From assembly GCF_001748085.1 (NCBI RefSeq), contig NZ_BBZK01000009.1:124001-188000 (forward strand): 64,000 nt of DNA, given 5' to 3'. Within the stretch, counting starts at the first letter, position 1; each line of letters begins with the position of its first letter. This DNA comes from Streptomyces sp. TP-A0874 (lineage in GTDB: Bacteria; Actinomycetota; Actinomycetes; Streptomycetales; Streptomycetaceae). Under the pieces are notes generated by a model. The model was not told the origin of the DNA, searched no databases, and saw nothing but the letters and a program-made list of their open reading frames with translations. Shown one piece after another: positions 52,077 through 60,631 of the stretch. The translations under genes were made by a program, and so were the position numbers.

Positions 52077-53723
52077 GTGTCGAAAGCCAGATGGGCCTCG
52101 CGCGATCAGCGCGTCAGAACGGGAGCAGCGGTCGCGCTGGCCACGCTCCTCACCACCACCGCCGGCGCCTGTGCCGGCCGCTCGGAGGATGCGCCGTCCT
52201 CCGACCCCACCCACGCCTCGGCCGCCGCCCGCGCCGCGGGCTCGGACTCCGACTCGGACCTGCCGAAGTCACTGACCCGGCAGCACCTGGACTGGAAGGA
52301 CTGTCCCAAGCCCTCCTCGCTCCAGGGCGGCGAGGGCGGCCGCCCCCGGCCGTTGAGCGACGGCACCAAGTGGAGCTGCGCCACCCTCAAGGCCCCGCTG
52401 GACTACCGGAAGCCGAAGGGGAAGACGATCGGTATCCAGATGATCCGCGCGAAGTCCAAGGCCAAGGGGGGGCACGGCGGCAAGCGGATCGGTTCGCTGC
52501 TGTTCAACTTCGGCGGGCCCGGCGGCTCCGGCGTCACCCTGCTGCCCTCGCTGGCCAAGGAGTACAAGAAGCTGCACGCCCGCTACGACCTGGTCAGCTT
52601 CGACCCCCGGGGCGTCGGCAACAGCGACGGGGTCCGCTGCCTCAGCGACAAGGGCCTGGACGCGTCCTACGCGCTGGACGACACCCCGGACGACTCGGCC
52701 GAGGAGAAGGCGCTGCTGGGCGACGTCCGCAAGACACGGGACGCCTGCGAGAAGAAGTCCGGGAAGCTGCTGCCCCACGTCGGCACCGAGAACGCGGCCC
52801 GGGACATGGACCTGATGCGCCAGGTGCTCGGCGACGACAAGCTCTACTACTTCGGCGTCTCCTACGGCACCGAACTCGGCGGTGTCTACGCCCACCTCTT
52901 CCCCAAGCATCTCGGGCGGGCCGTGCTCGACGCGGTCGTGGACCCCACCGAGGACCCGAAGCAGAGCGCGCTCGGCCAGGCCAAGGGCTTCCAGCTCGCG
53001 CTGGACAACTTCCTCCAGAAGTGCGCCCAGCAGGGCTCGGACTGCCCGACCGGCGCCGATCCGGCCCGGGGCGTCCAGCGGATCACCGCGCTGCTGAAAC
53101 GGCTCGACAAGAAGCCGCTGCCCACGGCCACCAGCCGGAAGCTCACCCAGAGCCGGGCCCTGAACGGCATCGCGCAGGCGCTCTACTCGAAGGACTACTG
53201 GCCGTATCTGCAGGAGGGGCTGGACGAGGCCGCGCACGGCAGCGGCAACATGCTCCTCGCCCTCTCGGACAGCATGACCGGTCGGGACCGCAACGGTCAC
53301 TACAGCAACGCCCAGGCCGCGAACACCGCCATCACCTGCGCCGACTCCAAGCAGCGGTACGACGTCAAGGACGTGAAGGCGGCGCTGCCGGAGTTCCGCG
53401 CCGCCTCGCCGGTCTTCGGCGAGTTCCTGGCCTGGGGAATGCTCGAGTGCGAGCACTGGCCCGTCAAGGGCACCTCGAAGACCCCGGACGTCCGCGCACC
53501 CGACGCGGCGCCCATCCTGCTCATCGGCAACACCGGTGACCCGGCCACCCCGTACGAGGGGGCGCAGCGGATGGCTCAGGAGCTCGGCCCGGGGGTCGGG
53601 GTCGCGATCACCTACCAGGGCCAGGGGCACGGCGCCTACGGGAACAGCCGCTGTGTGACCGACACCGTCAACCGGTACCTGCTCGACGGGGTGGTGCCGT
53701 CCGACGGCAAGGTCTGCTCCTGA
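52077..53723 (+). CDS. Secreted alpha/beta hydrolase, tripeptidyl-aminopeptidase type
   Basis: A 548-residue exported hydrolase. Residues 1-32 are a signal sequence with a Cys at the end of the hydrophobic part (TTTAGAC), which could be a lipoprotein site though the lipobox is poor. The fold shows LLFNFGGPGGSG (oxyanion region), FDPRGVGNS, the nucleophile elbow GVSYGTELGG (Ser), the acid in IGNTGDPATP (Asp) and the histidine in YQGQGHGAYGN. The C-terminal TAP-like domain identifies the SlpD/SlpE and tripeptidyl aminopeptidase group of Streptomyces, which trims N-terminal peptides outside the cell. Start is the GTG at 52077. Confidence 0.92.
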   Translation: MSKARWASRDQRVRTGAAVALATLLTTTAGACAGRSEDAPSSDPTHASAAARAAGSDSDSDLPKSLTRQHLDWKDCPKPSSLQGGEGGRPRPLSDGTKWSCATLKAPLDYRKPKGKTIGIQMIRAKSKAKGGHGGKRIGSLLFNFGGPGGSGVTLLPSLAKEYKKLHARYDLVSFDPRGVGNSDGVRCLSDKGLDASYALDDTPDDSAEEKALLGDVRKTRDACEKKSGKLLPHVGTENAARDMDLMRQVLGDDKLYYFGVSYGTELGGVYAHLFPKHLGRAVLDAVVDPTEDPKQSALGQAKGFQLALDNFLQKCAQQGSDCPTGADPARGVQRITALLKRLDKKPLPTATSRKLTQSRALNGIAQALYSKDYWPYLQEGLDEAAHGSGNMLLALSDSMTGRDRNGHYSNAQAANTAITCADSKQRYDVKDVKAALPEFRAASPVFGEFLAWGMLECEHWPVKGTSKTPDVRAPDAAPILLIGNTGDPATPYEGAQRMAQELGPGVGVAITYQGQGHGAYGNSRCVTDTVNRYLLDGVVPSDGKVCS

Positions 53724-53785
53724 CAGCCGCTGCCCGCGGTCCGCGCACCGGGCCGACCGGGTGGGGGGTCCCGCCCGAACACGGC

Positions 53786-53829
53786 GAGGGGGCCGGGGGC
53801 ACCGGTCTCCCGGTGCCCCCGGCCCCCTC
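53786..53829. terminator. Bidirectional terminator between convergent genes
   Basis: Perfect 20-base arms (53786-53805 and 53810-53829, beginning GAGGGGGCCGGGGG) enclose a TCTC loop. It lies between the secreted hydrolase gene (plus) and moeZ (minus), 31 bases from the moeZ stop, and would stop both transcripts. Confidence 0.92.
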
Positions 53830-53859
53830 ACACCGTCCTACTCGGAACCGCCTCGGCGG

Positions 53860-55038
53860 TCAGTAGACCGGCTTCTCCGGCTCGATCTGGTTCACCCAGC
53901 CGACCACGCCGCCGCCCAGGTGCACGGCGTCGGCGAAACCGGCGTCCTTCAGGACCGCCAGGACCTCCGCGGAGCGGACACCCGTCTTGCAGTGCAGGAC
54001 GATCCTCTTGTCCTGCGGCATGTCCTGGAGGGCGTTCCCCATCAGGAACTCGTTCTTCGGGATCAGCTTCGCACCCGGGATCGACACGATCTCGTACTCG
54101 TTCGGCTCCCGGACGTCGATGATCTCGATGCCCTCGTCGCCGTCGATCCACTCCTTGAGCTGCTTCGGGGTGATGGTCGACTCGGCCGCCGCCGCCTGCG
54201 CCTCGTCGGATACCACGCCGCAGAAGGCCTCGTAGTCGATCAGCTCGGTGACGGTGGGGTTCTCACCGCAGACCGCGCAGTCGGGGTCCTTGCGCACCTT
54301 CACCTGGCGGTAGGACATCTCCAGCGCGTCGTAGATCATCAGGCGTCCCACCAGCGGGTCACCGATGCCGGCCAGCAGCTTGATGGCCTCGGTGACCTGC
54401 ACCGACCCGACCGAGGCGCAGAGCACGCCGAGCACACCGCCCTCGGCGCACGAGGGCACCATGCCGGGCGGCGGCGGCTCTGGGTACAGGCAGCGGTAGC
54501 ACGGCCCGTGCTCGCTCCAGAAGACCGACACCTGACCGTCGAAGCGGTAGATGGAGCCCCAGACGTACGGCTTGTTGAGCAGCACGCAGGCGTCGTTCAC
54601 CAGGTAGCGGGTGGCGAAGTTGTCCGTGCCGTCGACGATCAGGTCGTACTGGGAGAAGATCTCCTTGACGTTGTCCGCTTCCAGCCGCTCCGGGTGGAGC
54701 ACGACCTCGACGTTCGGGTTGATGCCCAGCACCGTGTCCCGAGCGGACTCACCCTTCGGACGGCCGATGTCCGCCTGGCTGTGGATCACCTGGCGCTGCA
54801 GGTTGGATTCGTCGACCTCGTCGAACTCCACGATGCCGAGGGTGCCGACGCCCGCCGCGGCCATGTACATCAGCGCGGGTGAGCCCAGCCCGCCGGCGCC
54901 GACACACAGCACCTTGGCGTTCTTGAGCCGCTTCTGCCCGTCCATCCCTACATCGGGAATGATCAGATGGCGGGAGTACCTGCGAACCTCGTCTACGGTG
55001 AGCTCGGCTGCGGGCTCGACCAGGGGTGGCAACGACAC
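53860..55038 (-). CDS. moeZ: Adenylyltransferase/sulfurtransferase MoeZ
   Basis: A 392-residue protein, the exact usual length. The E1-like domain has GAGGLGSPALMYMAA, the active-site loop PSCAEGGVLG with its thioester Cys, and a zinc site from CYRCL and CAVCG. A rhodanese domain (about 290-390) carries the persulfide Cys in LHCKTGVRSAEV. MoeZ activates and thiolates small sulfur-carrier proteins such as MoaD and CysO, feeding molybdopterin, thioamide and cysteine synthesis. GTG start at 55038 (VSLPPLVEPA). The SigR promoter 43 bases upstream puts it under thiol-stress control, sensible for a sulfur-donor enzyme. Confidence 0.95.
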   Translation of the reverse strand: MSLPPLVEPAAELTVDEVRRYSRHLIIPDVGMDGQKRLKNAKVLCVGAGGLGSPALMYMAAAGVGTLGIVEFDEVDESNLQRQVIHSQADIGRPKGESARDTVLGINPNVEVVLHPERLEADNVKEIFSQYDLIVDGTDNFATRYLVNDACVLLNKPYVWGSIYRFDGQVSVFWSEHGPCYRCLYPEPPPPGMVPSCAEGGVLGVLCASVGSVQVTEAIKLLAGIGDPLVGRLMIYDALEMSYRQVKVRKDPDCAVCGENPTVTELIDYEAFCGVVSDEAQAAAAESTITPKQLKEWIDGDEGIEIIDVREPNEYEIVSIPGAKLIPKNEFLMGNALQDMPQDKRIVLHCKTGVRSAEVLAVLKDAGFADAVHLGGGVVGWVNQIEPEKPVY

Positions 55039-55080
55039 GGGAACTCCGTCTGGTGGGAAAAATACGCTTACCTTCTGGGC

Positions 55081-55106
55081 AACACTGCCACGCCCCATCT
55101 CATTCC
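55081..55106 (-). promoter_or_regulatory. SigR-dependent promoter of moeZ
   Basis: On the minus strand: GGAAT (55106-55102), exactly 18 bases, GTT (55083-55081). An exact SigR consensus, overlapping the last codons of the spherulin-4-like gene and 43 bases before the moeZ start, so leaderless-like short 5' sequence is expected. Confidence 0.88.
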
Positions 55107-55852
55107 GAGACTCCTGTTTCGAGGCGCGAGACAATTTCGTCCCAGTAGCCGGGCAGCGCCTCCCACGGCTCCGTTCCGTCCCCCCGGTCCGTCCGGTCGG
55201 TGAACCACACCGTCGCCGCGCCCTGCCAGCGGGCGATCCGCAGCGCCTCCTCCAGATGGCCGAGGGGCAGGCTGTGCACCAGGTGGCAGAAGCGTTCCGG
55301 CGCGAGTTCGGCCGTCCACTCCGCCGCCTGCGACCACCGGTAGTCCGCCCAGGAGCCGGCGAACGTCACCAGTTGGTCGGCCAGCTCCACATAGCCGGGG
55401 TACGGGTGGGTGTCGTGCCGGAACACCAGATGGGCGGTCTCGCACAGCGCGCGCAGACTGGCGGTGGTCCGTCGCACCGCGCCCAGCCCCGCACGGTCGG
55501 CCGGGCAGCGCTGCAGCGAGAAGCCGTCCACCCGGTACCACTCCAGGAAGCGGCCGGCCTCGGCGAGCACCTCGCCGAGGGGACGGGTGCCGTACCGCAG
55601 GTCGAGGTGGCCGAGCAGCCGCCCTCCGGCTGCGCGCAGCCGGGCGGCCGCCTCCAGGCAGTGCGGATCGGGCCAGGTGCCCGGGCCGCGCGCCACGTTG
55701 AGCACCGCCCAGTGCAGTGGGGCTAGCGGGCGGGCCAGCGCGGTCCACTCCGCGGGGGCGACCAGGGGATGGGCACAGCCGGGCACTCCGAGGCCCAGCT
55801 CGCCGGGGTTGGTCGGGGCCGGTCTGGTGCACCAGGAGGTCAGATGCGGCAC
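55100..55852 (-). CDS. Spherulin-4/GH114-like TIM-barrel protein
   Basis: A 250-residue protein of the spherulation-specific family 4 type. Landmarks are the WAVLNVARGPGTWPDPHCLE stretch, a GGRLLGHLDLRYGTRPLGEV core and LEWYRVDGFSLQ, as in the family's TIM barrel, which is related to glycoside hydrolase 114. No signal peptide is seen, so it may act in the cytoplasm or be misassigned as a secreted hydrolase. It begins at a GTG (55852) with GGAGG four bases before, inside the last 13 bases of the epimerase gene, so it is translationally coupled. A GH114-like module is also part of PelA in Pel polysaccharide loci. Confidence 0.75.
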   Translation of the reverse strand: MPHLTSWCTRPAPTNPGELGLGVPGCAHPLVAPAEWTALARPLAPLHWAVLNVARGPGTWPDPHCLEAAARLRAAGGRLLGHLDLRYGTRPLGEVLAEAGRFLEWYRVDGFSLQRCPADRAGLGAVRRTTASLRALCETAHLVFRHDTHPYPGYVELADQLVTFAGSWADYRWSQAAEWTAELAPERFCHLVHSLPLGHLEEALRIARWQGAATVWFTDRTDRGDGTEPWEALPGYWDEIVSRLETGVSE

Positions 55853-56895
55853 GCCGCCTCCATCCAGATGTCGGCGAGCGACTCTTCCAAAGCGGTGCCC
55901 GCCCGCCAGCCGAGCCGTTCCCGCGCGGTCCGAACATCGGCCTGCTGCCAGTTGCCGCAACCGTCCGGGTGCGGGTGGGCGAGGGCGGGCGGGGCCGGCG
56001 ACTGTTCCGCCCCGGCTGCGCCGGGGGCCGCGCCCTGGGCCGGGATGGGCACGGCGGCGGAGCCGGGCTGCCGTGCGGCGAGTATTCCAGCCTGGGCCTG
56101 AGCGGCGGCGACCGCCAGCGGGGCGCCTCCGCGCTGGGAGGCGGTCTCCACGTCGTGCACGGCTCCCCCGAAGCCGGCAACCCTGGCCAGCACCGCGGCG
56201 GCTTCCCGGATCCGCACGGCGCGACCGGTGCCGATGTTGATGACGCCCTTGGCGGCCGACAGGGAGGCCGCGTGCACCGCCCTGGCCACGTCCCGCACAT
56301 CGACGAAGTCCCGCTGCACCCCGAGGCCGGCCACCCGCAACTCGCTCTCCCCCGCCTGCATGGCGCGCCGCATGGCCTCCGCGAGGCGGCCGAGCGGTGA
56401 TCCGGCGGGCGTGCCCGGCCCGACCGGTGAGAAGACCCGCAGCACCACCGCGTCCAGACCGGAGGCGAGCACCAGCTCGGTGGCCGCGAGTTTGCTCACC
56501 CCGTAGGGCCCTCCCGGGCGCGGCAGCGTCTCCTCCAGGGTGGAGGAGCCGAGCGGTGAGGGGCCGTACTCGGCCGAACAGCCGAGGTGCACCAGCCGCG
56601 CTCCGCAGTCGCTCCGGCGCATCGCCTCGCAGACGGTGGCGACGGCCACGATGTTCTGCCGGGTCAGCTCACGGGTGCCGCCCCGGGTGGTACCGGCGCA
56701 GTTGACCACCACCGAGGGGTGCACGGCGTCGAGGAAGCGGCTCAGCGCCCCCGGGCTGCCGGAAGCCAGGTCGAAGCGGACGTCCGCGGCGTCCTCCCGG
56801 CCCAGCACGACGAGCTGGACCGCGGGGTCGGCGAGGAGGCGATCGGCGACATGCCGGCCGAGGTATCCGTTCGAGCCGAGCAGCAGGACCCTCAT
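55840..56895 (-). CDS. NAD-dependent epimerase/dehydratase (nucleotide-sugar type)
   Basis: A 351-residue extended SDR. The Rossmann signature LLLGSNGYLGRHVADRLL starts at residue 4, and the catalytic PYGVSKLAATELV holds Tyr-x-x-x-Lys, so an epimerase or dehydratase acting on a nucleotide sugar is likely. An odd Ala/Pro/Gly/Gln-rich insert (about 280-315, including AAVPIPAQGAAPGAAGA) interrupts the C-terminal part. The start MRVLLLGSN is preceded by GGAGGGG. It follows the membrane-protein gene by 245 bases and overlaps the spherulin-4-like gene by 13 bases. Confidence 0.85.
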   Translation of the reverse strand: MRVLLLGSNGYLGRHVADRLLADPAVQLVVLGREDAADVRFDLASGSPGALSRFLDAVHPSVVVNCAGTTRGGTRELTRQNIVAVATVCEAMRRSDCGARLVHLGCSAEYGPSPLGSSTLEETLPRPGGPYGVSKLAATELVLASGLDAVVLRVFSPVGPGTPAGSPLGRLAEAMRRAMQAGESELRVAGLGVQRDFVDVRDVARAVHAASLSAAKGVINIGTGRAVRIREAAAVLARVAGFGGAVHDVETASQRGGAPLAVAAAQAQAGILAARQPGSAAVPIPAQGAAPGAAGAEQSPAPPALAHPHPDGCGNWQQADVRTARERLGWRAGTALEESLADIWMEAACRI

Positions 56896-57140
56896 CGCCC
56901 CTCCTCCCCGCCGCGGCCGGACGGCTGGGGCGTCCGGGACGCCGACCCGCTCCGCGCACCGGGCGGTGAGGCGGTGGCGAAGAGGGACGGGCTCTCTCGG
57001 AGGATCGCTACCGGGTGGGCGGCTCTCGTCATCTCTGGGTCTCCTCGGGGAGGTTTCGGGTGTCTCCTGGGCGGCCGGAGGGCCAGCCTCGGTGGAGCGA
57101 GCGCCGGGGGTGCGCCTTGGCCGGGGCACCGGTGACGGAC

Positions 57141-58391
57141 TCAAAGGGGCTCATGCAGCTGCGGTTCCGCGCTGTGGGGCATGGCCCGCGGTGGTACGGC
57201 GGTGTTGCGGACCAGCAGGACGGCCGCGGCGGTCGCACACGCGAGCAGCGGGAGCGCCGTCGCGCCGTAAGCCGCCACCAGCCTCTCGAGCGGCTTCCCG
57301 ACGCGCTCCAGATCCGGCAGCCGGGCCGCCAGGATGCTGCAGAGCGCCGCGGCCTCCAGCGCAGCGGCGGCCATCAGGGCACGGACCGCGGCTCCAGAGC
57401 GGCCGTGCAGCGCCAGCAGCCGGGCCAGGAAGAGCAGTGATCCCAGGGCCAGGGCGGCCGGCAGCGAGCCGCTGGCGCGCAGTGGGCCGCCGAACAGCGC
57501 GTCGCTCACCATCAGCGCTCCCCAGCCAGCGACGAGGAAGACGCCCAGCGCGACGGTGAGGAGCGGTCGGATCCGCGCGGTGTACTCCTCGAGCCGTCTG
57601 CTGGTCGACAGCCGTCTCCGCACTCTGCGGTCGTACCACCGGGCGCAGCAGGATGCCGGCGCGAGGGCGAGGCAGAGCCCCACCGCGGTGGCTGAGGCGG
57701 CCGGCAGGGACCGCGTGACCAGCGGCAGCGGCGCGTCCGGGCCGCCGGCGAGCAGTTCGCGGAGGAGCGCGTCCCCGAACAGCGCGTACAAGATCAGCCA
57801 GACGGTCCACAGCGGCCCGGCGAACGGCCGGTGTGCGCCTTCGCCACCCAGCGGGCCGGTGCGCAGGCAGAGCCGGATGCCCACGGCCGCGATCACCGCT
57901 CCGAGCAGGGCCGCAGCCAGGGCGGCGGCGAAGCGGTGCGGGGTGGCGGCGAGTGCGGCGGCGGCCCGGACGGGCACCGGGTCATCGAACAGCGCGGCGA
58001 CGGCGGTGGCGAGTGCGGCGCATCCGGCAGCGGGCAGCAGATAACGGCCGAGAGCGAGCAGGCGGATCGCCCGGCGCCCCGCGGCCCGTACGCCGCCCAC
58101 GTCCCCGCCGGCAGCCCCCCGGCCGCGATCTGGAACGCCGTTGGGCCGGCGGCCCTCGCGCGGCGCCCGGGCGTACAGCTCCTCGGCGAGCGAGAAGACG
58201 TCGCGGTGGCGGAAGCCGACCGCCGCCCGATCGGTGACGCCGTGTGCCTCCAGCCCCGCCGCGATCTCCAGCGGGTCGGCGGCCCGGGCGCAGAGCTCCC
58301 GGTGGCGTTCGAGCAGCGCCTTGACCGGGTCGGCCGGCCCCCACCAACCCGGGGCGGCGCCGGTCTTCGGTTTTCCGGTGGCAGTGCTCAT
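57141..58391 (-). CDS. Polytopic membrane protein of polysaccharide cluster
   Basis: A 416-residue protein. A cytoplasmic N-terminal region of about 105 residues contains ALLERHRELCARAADPLEIA and VGFRHRDVFSLAEELYARAP, a segment recurring in Streptomyces membrane proteins linked to DUF3492 glycosyltransferases. About nine or ten hydrophobic helices follow, with long charged cytoplasmic loops (for example RRVRRRLSTSRRLEEYTARI). It overlaps the glycosyltransferase stop by four bases (ATGA). A transporter role for a polysaccharide or its lipid-linked units is an inference from its neighbour. Confidence 0.75.
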   Translation of the reverse strand: MSTATGKPKTGAAPGWWGPADPVKALLERHRELCARAADPLEIAAGLEAHGVTDRAAVGFRHRDVFSLAEELYARAPREGRRPNGVPDRGRGAAGGDVGGVRAAGRRAIRLLALGRYLLPAAGCAALATAVAALFDDPVPVRAAAALAATPHRFAAALAAALLGAVIAAVGIRLCLRTGPLGGEGAHRPFAGPLWTVWLILYALFGDALLRELLAGGPDAPLPLVTRSLPAASATAVGLCLALAPASCCARWYDRRVRRRLSTSRRLEEYTARIRPLLTVALGVFLVAGWGALMVSDALFGGPLRASGSLPAALALGSLLFLARLLALHGRSGAAVRALMAAAALEAAALCSILAARLPDLERVGKPLERLVAAYGATALPLLACATAAAVLLVRNTAVPPRAMPHSAEPQLHEPL

Positions 58392-60298
58392 CGGTCGCCC
58401 TCTCCCGAGCGCAGCGGCGTCTCCGGCCGCCGGGCCTGCGGAGACCGGCTGCCGGCCGCCGCGACCGCCAACGGCTCCTGCGGGGCGGGACGGTCCGACA
58501 CGAGCCCGGTGGCGGCCGTCGGGTTGCCCGGCGGCCGCACCCGGCCGGCCCAGCTGGGGGCTCGGCGGCCCGGCCGCTGTCGGCCCCCGGACCGCTGAAC
58601 GGCCGTCCGCCCCGGCACATGGGCCTCGGGTGGCCGGGCGAACGGCTCCGCTGTCCCTGGAACGTAGGAGCCCTGCCGGTGCACCGGCCACTGCGACATC
58701 AGCTCGAGGTAGATGCCGCGGAAGGAGGCGATCTGCTGCTCGGCGGTGAAGAGTTCGAGGGACCGGGCGCGCCCCTCGGCGCCCATCCGGGACCGGCGCA
58801 CCGGGTCACGCAGCAGCTTGACGGCCGCCTGGGCCATCGCCCCGGGGTCGTGTGGCGGCACCACGATCCCGGTGCCGCCGACCACCTCGCGGACCGCGCC
58901 GACATCCGCGGCGACAACGGCCCTGGCGCGGAACATCGCTTCGACCAGACGGACCGGGAAGTCCTCGACAGCGCTGGAGAACAGCACCGTCTCGCCCCCG
59001 GCATAGGCGTCGGCGAGGGTGGGCACCGTCGGCCCGCCCACCTCGGCGAAGGTGACGGGGGCTCCGGGATCGTCCCCGAAGAGCCTGGCGGCCAGCGCCC
59101 GGCAGTGGGCCGGGTAGCCGCCCGCGGCCTCCGGAGCAGGGCGCCGGGGGGCCGGGGCCCGACCGGGGCCGTCCGGCGGGACCGCGACGAGCCGCAGCCG
59201 GGCGTCGGGCTCGGTCCGGTGGACGTCGGCGAAGGCGCGGAGCAGACCGACGAGGTCCTGTGCGGGTTCCAGCGGACCGACCCAGAGCAGCGTCCGCCCC
59301 GGGTCCGCCGCCGTCCGGGCTGCCGCGGGCGCCGCGGGCGGGTGGGGCACGGCCGCCTCGCCCTTCCTCGGGGCGGTGAACGCGCCCGCGTCCAGCCCCG
59401 GGTGGACGGTGCGTAGTCGGGCGGTGGGGGCACCGCACCGGGCCTGCCAGCGGCGGGCGCCGCCGTCCCCGGGGGTGACCAGCGCGGCCTGGCCGTAGAT
59501 CTCCTGGGCCAACTGCCGGTGGAAGGAGGCGAGGAGGGTGCGCACCGGCCTGCTGAGACCGGCCGCCGTGGCGGCCAGATGGTGCTCCCGGAGCCCTACC
59601 CGGTACTCGGTGACGAGCAACGGGACTCCGAAGAAACGCTTGGCCAGCAGACCCGGCAGCGCCGCCGCGCCGCCGGAGGTCGCATGGCAGAGGTCGGCGG
59701 CGGCCAGTCCTGTCGTGCCGGCCCGGTCCGGGGCCGCCGGGCCGTACCAGTCCAGCGAGAGCGGACGGAGCATGCTCTCCAGGGCCCGCACGACGGTGAG
59801 CAGGTCGGGCAGTCGGGCGCTGTGGACGGCGGGGAAGACGCCCGGGGCGCGGCAGCCGGCCTGGAGTATGCGCACGGCGGTGTCCGAGCCGAGTTCCGCG
59901 GCGATGCCGCCGGTCCGCCGGGCCAGTTCGGCCAGCCCGTAGAGCCCGCGGGCGAAGAGTTCCGGGGAACCGCTGGCCGATTCCGCCGGTGAGCGGTCCG
60001 CCGTGCACACCGCCGCCACCAGTTCCTGGTAGTGCTCGGCGAAGCGGCGCCGCTCACTCCGGCTGGGCCCGGTGCGCCGGTACCGCTCCGGGGGAGGCCC
60101 CCAGAGCCCCGCGCTGCGGACTCGGCGCACCCGCCGCGGGAGGTCGAGCAGTCCCCCCGCGTCCTGGCGCCGGTTCCGGCTCAGCGCGTAGAGATCGAAC
60201 TCGTGGTCGCCGAGCCCGCGGACCAGCCGGTCGCACCAGGACGCGGAATCACCCAGCACATACGGATAGCCACCCTCGGTAAGGAGTGCGACGCGCAA
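58388..60298 (-). CDS. DUF3492/GT4 glycosyltransferase, PelF-like
   Basis: A 636-residue enzyme starting at the TTG at 60298 (LRVALLTEGGYPYVLGDSAS). The N-terminal half (about 1-280) is the DUF3492 domain shared with PelF, and the C-terminal half is a GT-B family 4 fold with GPLEPAQDLVGLLRAF, the E-x7-E motif VEDFPVRLVEAM and ADVGAVREVVGG. A disordered Pro/Arg-rich tail of about 110 residues ends the protein. PelF of Pseudomonas polymerises the Pel polysaccharide from UDP-sugar in the cytoplasm. This is the first gene of the four-gene minus-strand cluster. Confidence 0.88.
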   Translation of the reverse strand: MRVALLTEGGYPYVLGDSASWCDRLVRGLGDHEFDLYALSRNRRQDAGGLLDLPRRVRRVRSAGLWGPPPERYRRTGPSRSERRRFAEHYQELVAAVCTADRSPAESASGSPELFARGLYGLAELARRTGGIAAELGSDTAVRILQAGCRAPGVFPAVHSARLPDLLTVVRALESMLRPLSLDWYGPAAPDRAGTTGLAAADLCHATSGGAAALPGLLAKRFFGVPLLVTEYRVGLREHHLAATAAGLSRPVRTLLASFHRQLAQEIYGQAALVTPGDGGARRWQARCGAPTARLRTVHPGLDAGAFTAPRKGEAAVPHPPAAPAAARTAADPGRTLLWVGPLEPAQDLVGLLRAFADVHRTEPDARLRLVAVPPDGPGRAPAPRRPAPEAAGGYPAHCRALAARLFGDDPGAPVTFAEVGGPTVPTLADAYAGGETVLFSSAVEDFPVRLVEAMFRARAVVAADVGAVREVVGGTGIVVPPHDPGAMAQAAVKLLRDPVRRSRMGAEGRARSLELFTAEQQIASFRGIYLELMSQWPVHRQGSYVPGTAEPFARPPEAHVPGRTAVQRSGGRQRPGRRAPSWAGRVRPPGNPTAATGLVSDRPAPQEPLAVAAAGSRSPQARRPETPLRSGEGDR

Positions 60299-60631
60299 CG
60301 AGTGCCACCACCGATCTCTTCTGGAGCAGCTGCGACGACTGACGGTGAAAAACCGTAGGCGCGGCGACCAGGGGGCATGGACGGTTGTCCATTGCGCTAC
60401 CAGAAGGGGTGAAGGCCCGTTACCTTCCGGGAGCTGTCGCGTTATGGGTCTTTCGCTCCGGACGGCCGGGGAGGCCCGTCAGCCCGGGACTGCCGCGGCG
60501 AAGCGTCCGTACACCCCGCGTACCGGGGCGGGGACAGCCTCGCCGGTGGCCGCGGAGCGCCGTCGGGCCCCCGGACGGGGCGAGCCTCGCCGGGGGCTCG
60601 GGGCGCGGCGGCGCCGGGACCGGACGGGCCC
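60299..60631. other. 333-base gap with inverted repeats upstream of the polysaccharide cluster
   Basis: No gene is supported. It should hold the promoter of the glycosyltransferase gene. A palindrome ATGGAC-GGTT-GTCCAT lies at 60377-60392 and a small stem ACGGT-GAAAA-ACCGT at 60342-60356. The left side near the glycosyltransferase is AT-richer than its surroundings. Confidence 0.5.
60377..60392. promoter_or_regulatory. Palindrome upstream of the DUF3492 glycosyltransferase gene
   Basis: ATGGAC (60377-60382), four-base spacer GGTT, GTCCAT (60387-60392), a perfect 6-base inverted repeat 79 bases before the start. It may be an operator for an unidentified regulator. Confidence 0.45.
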
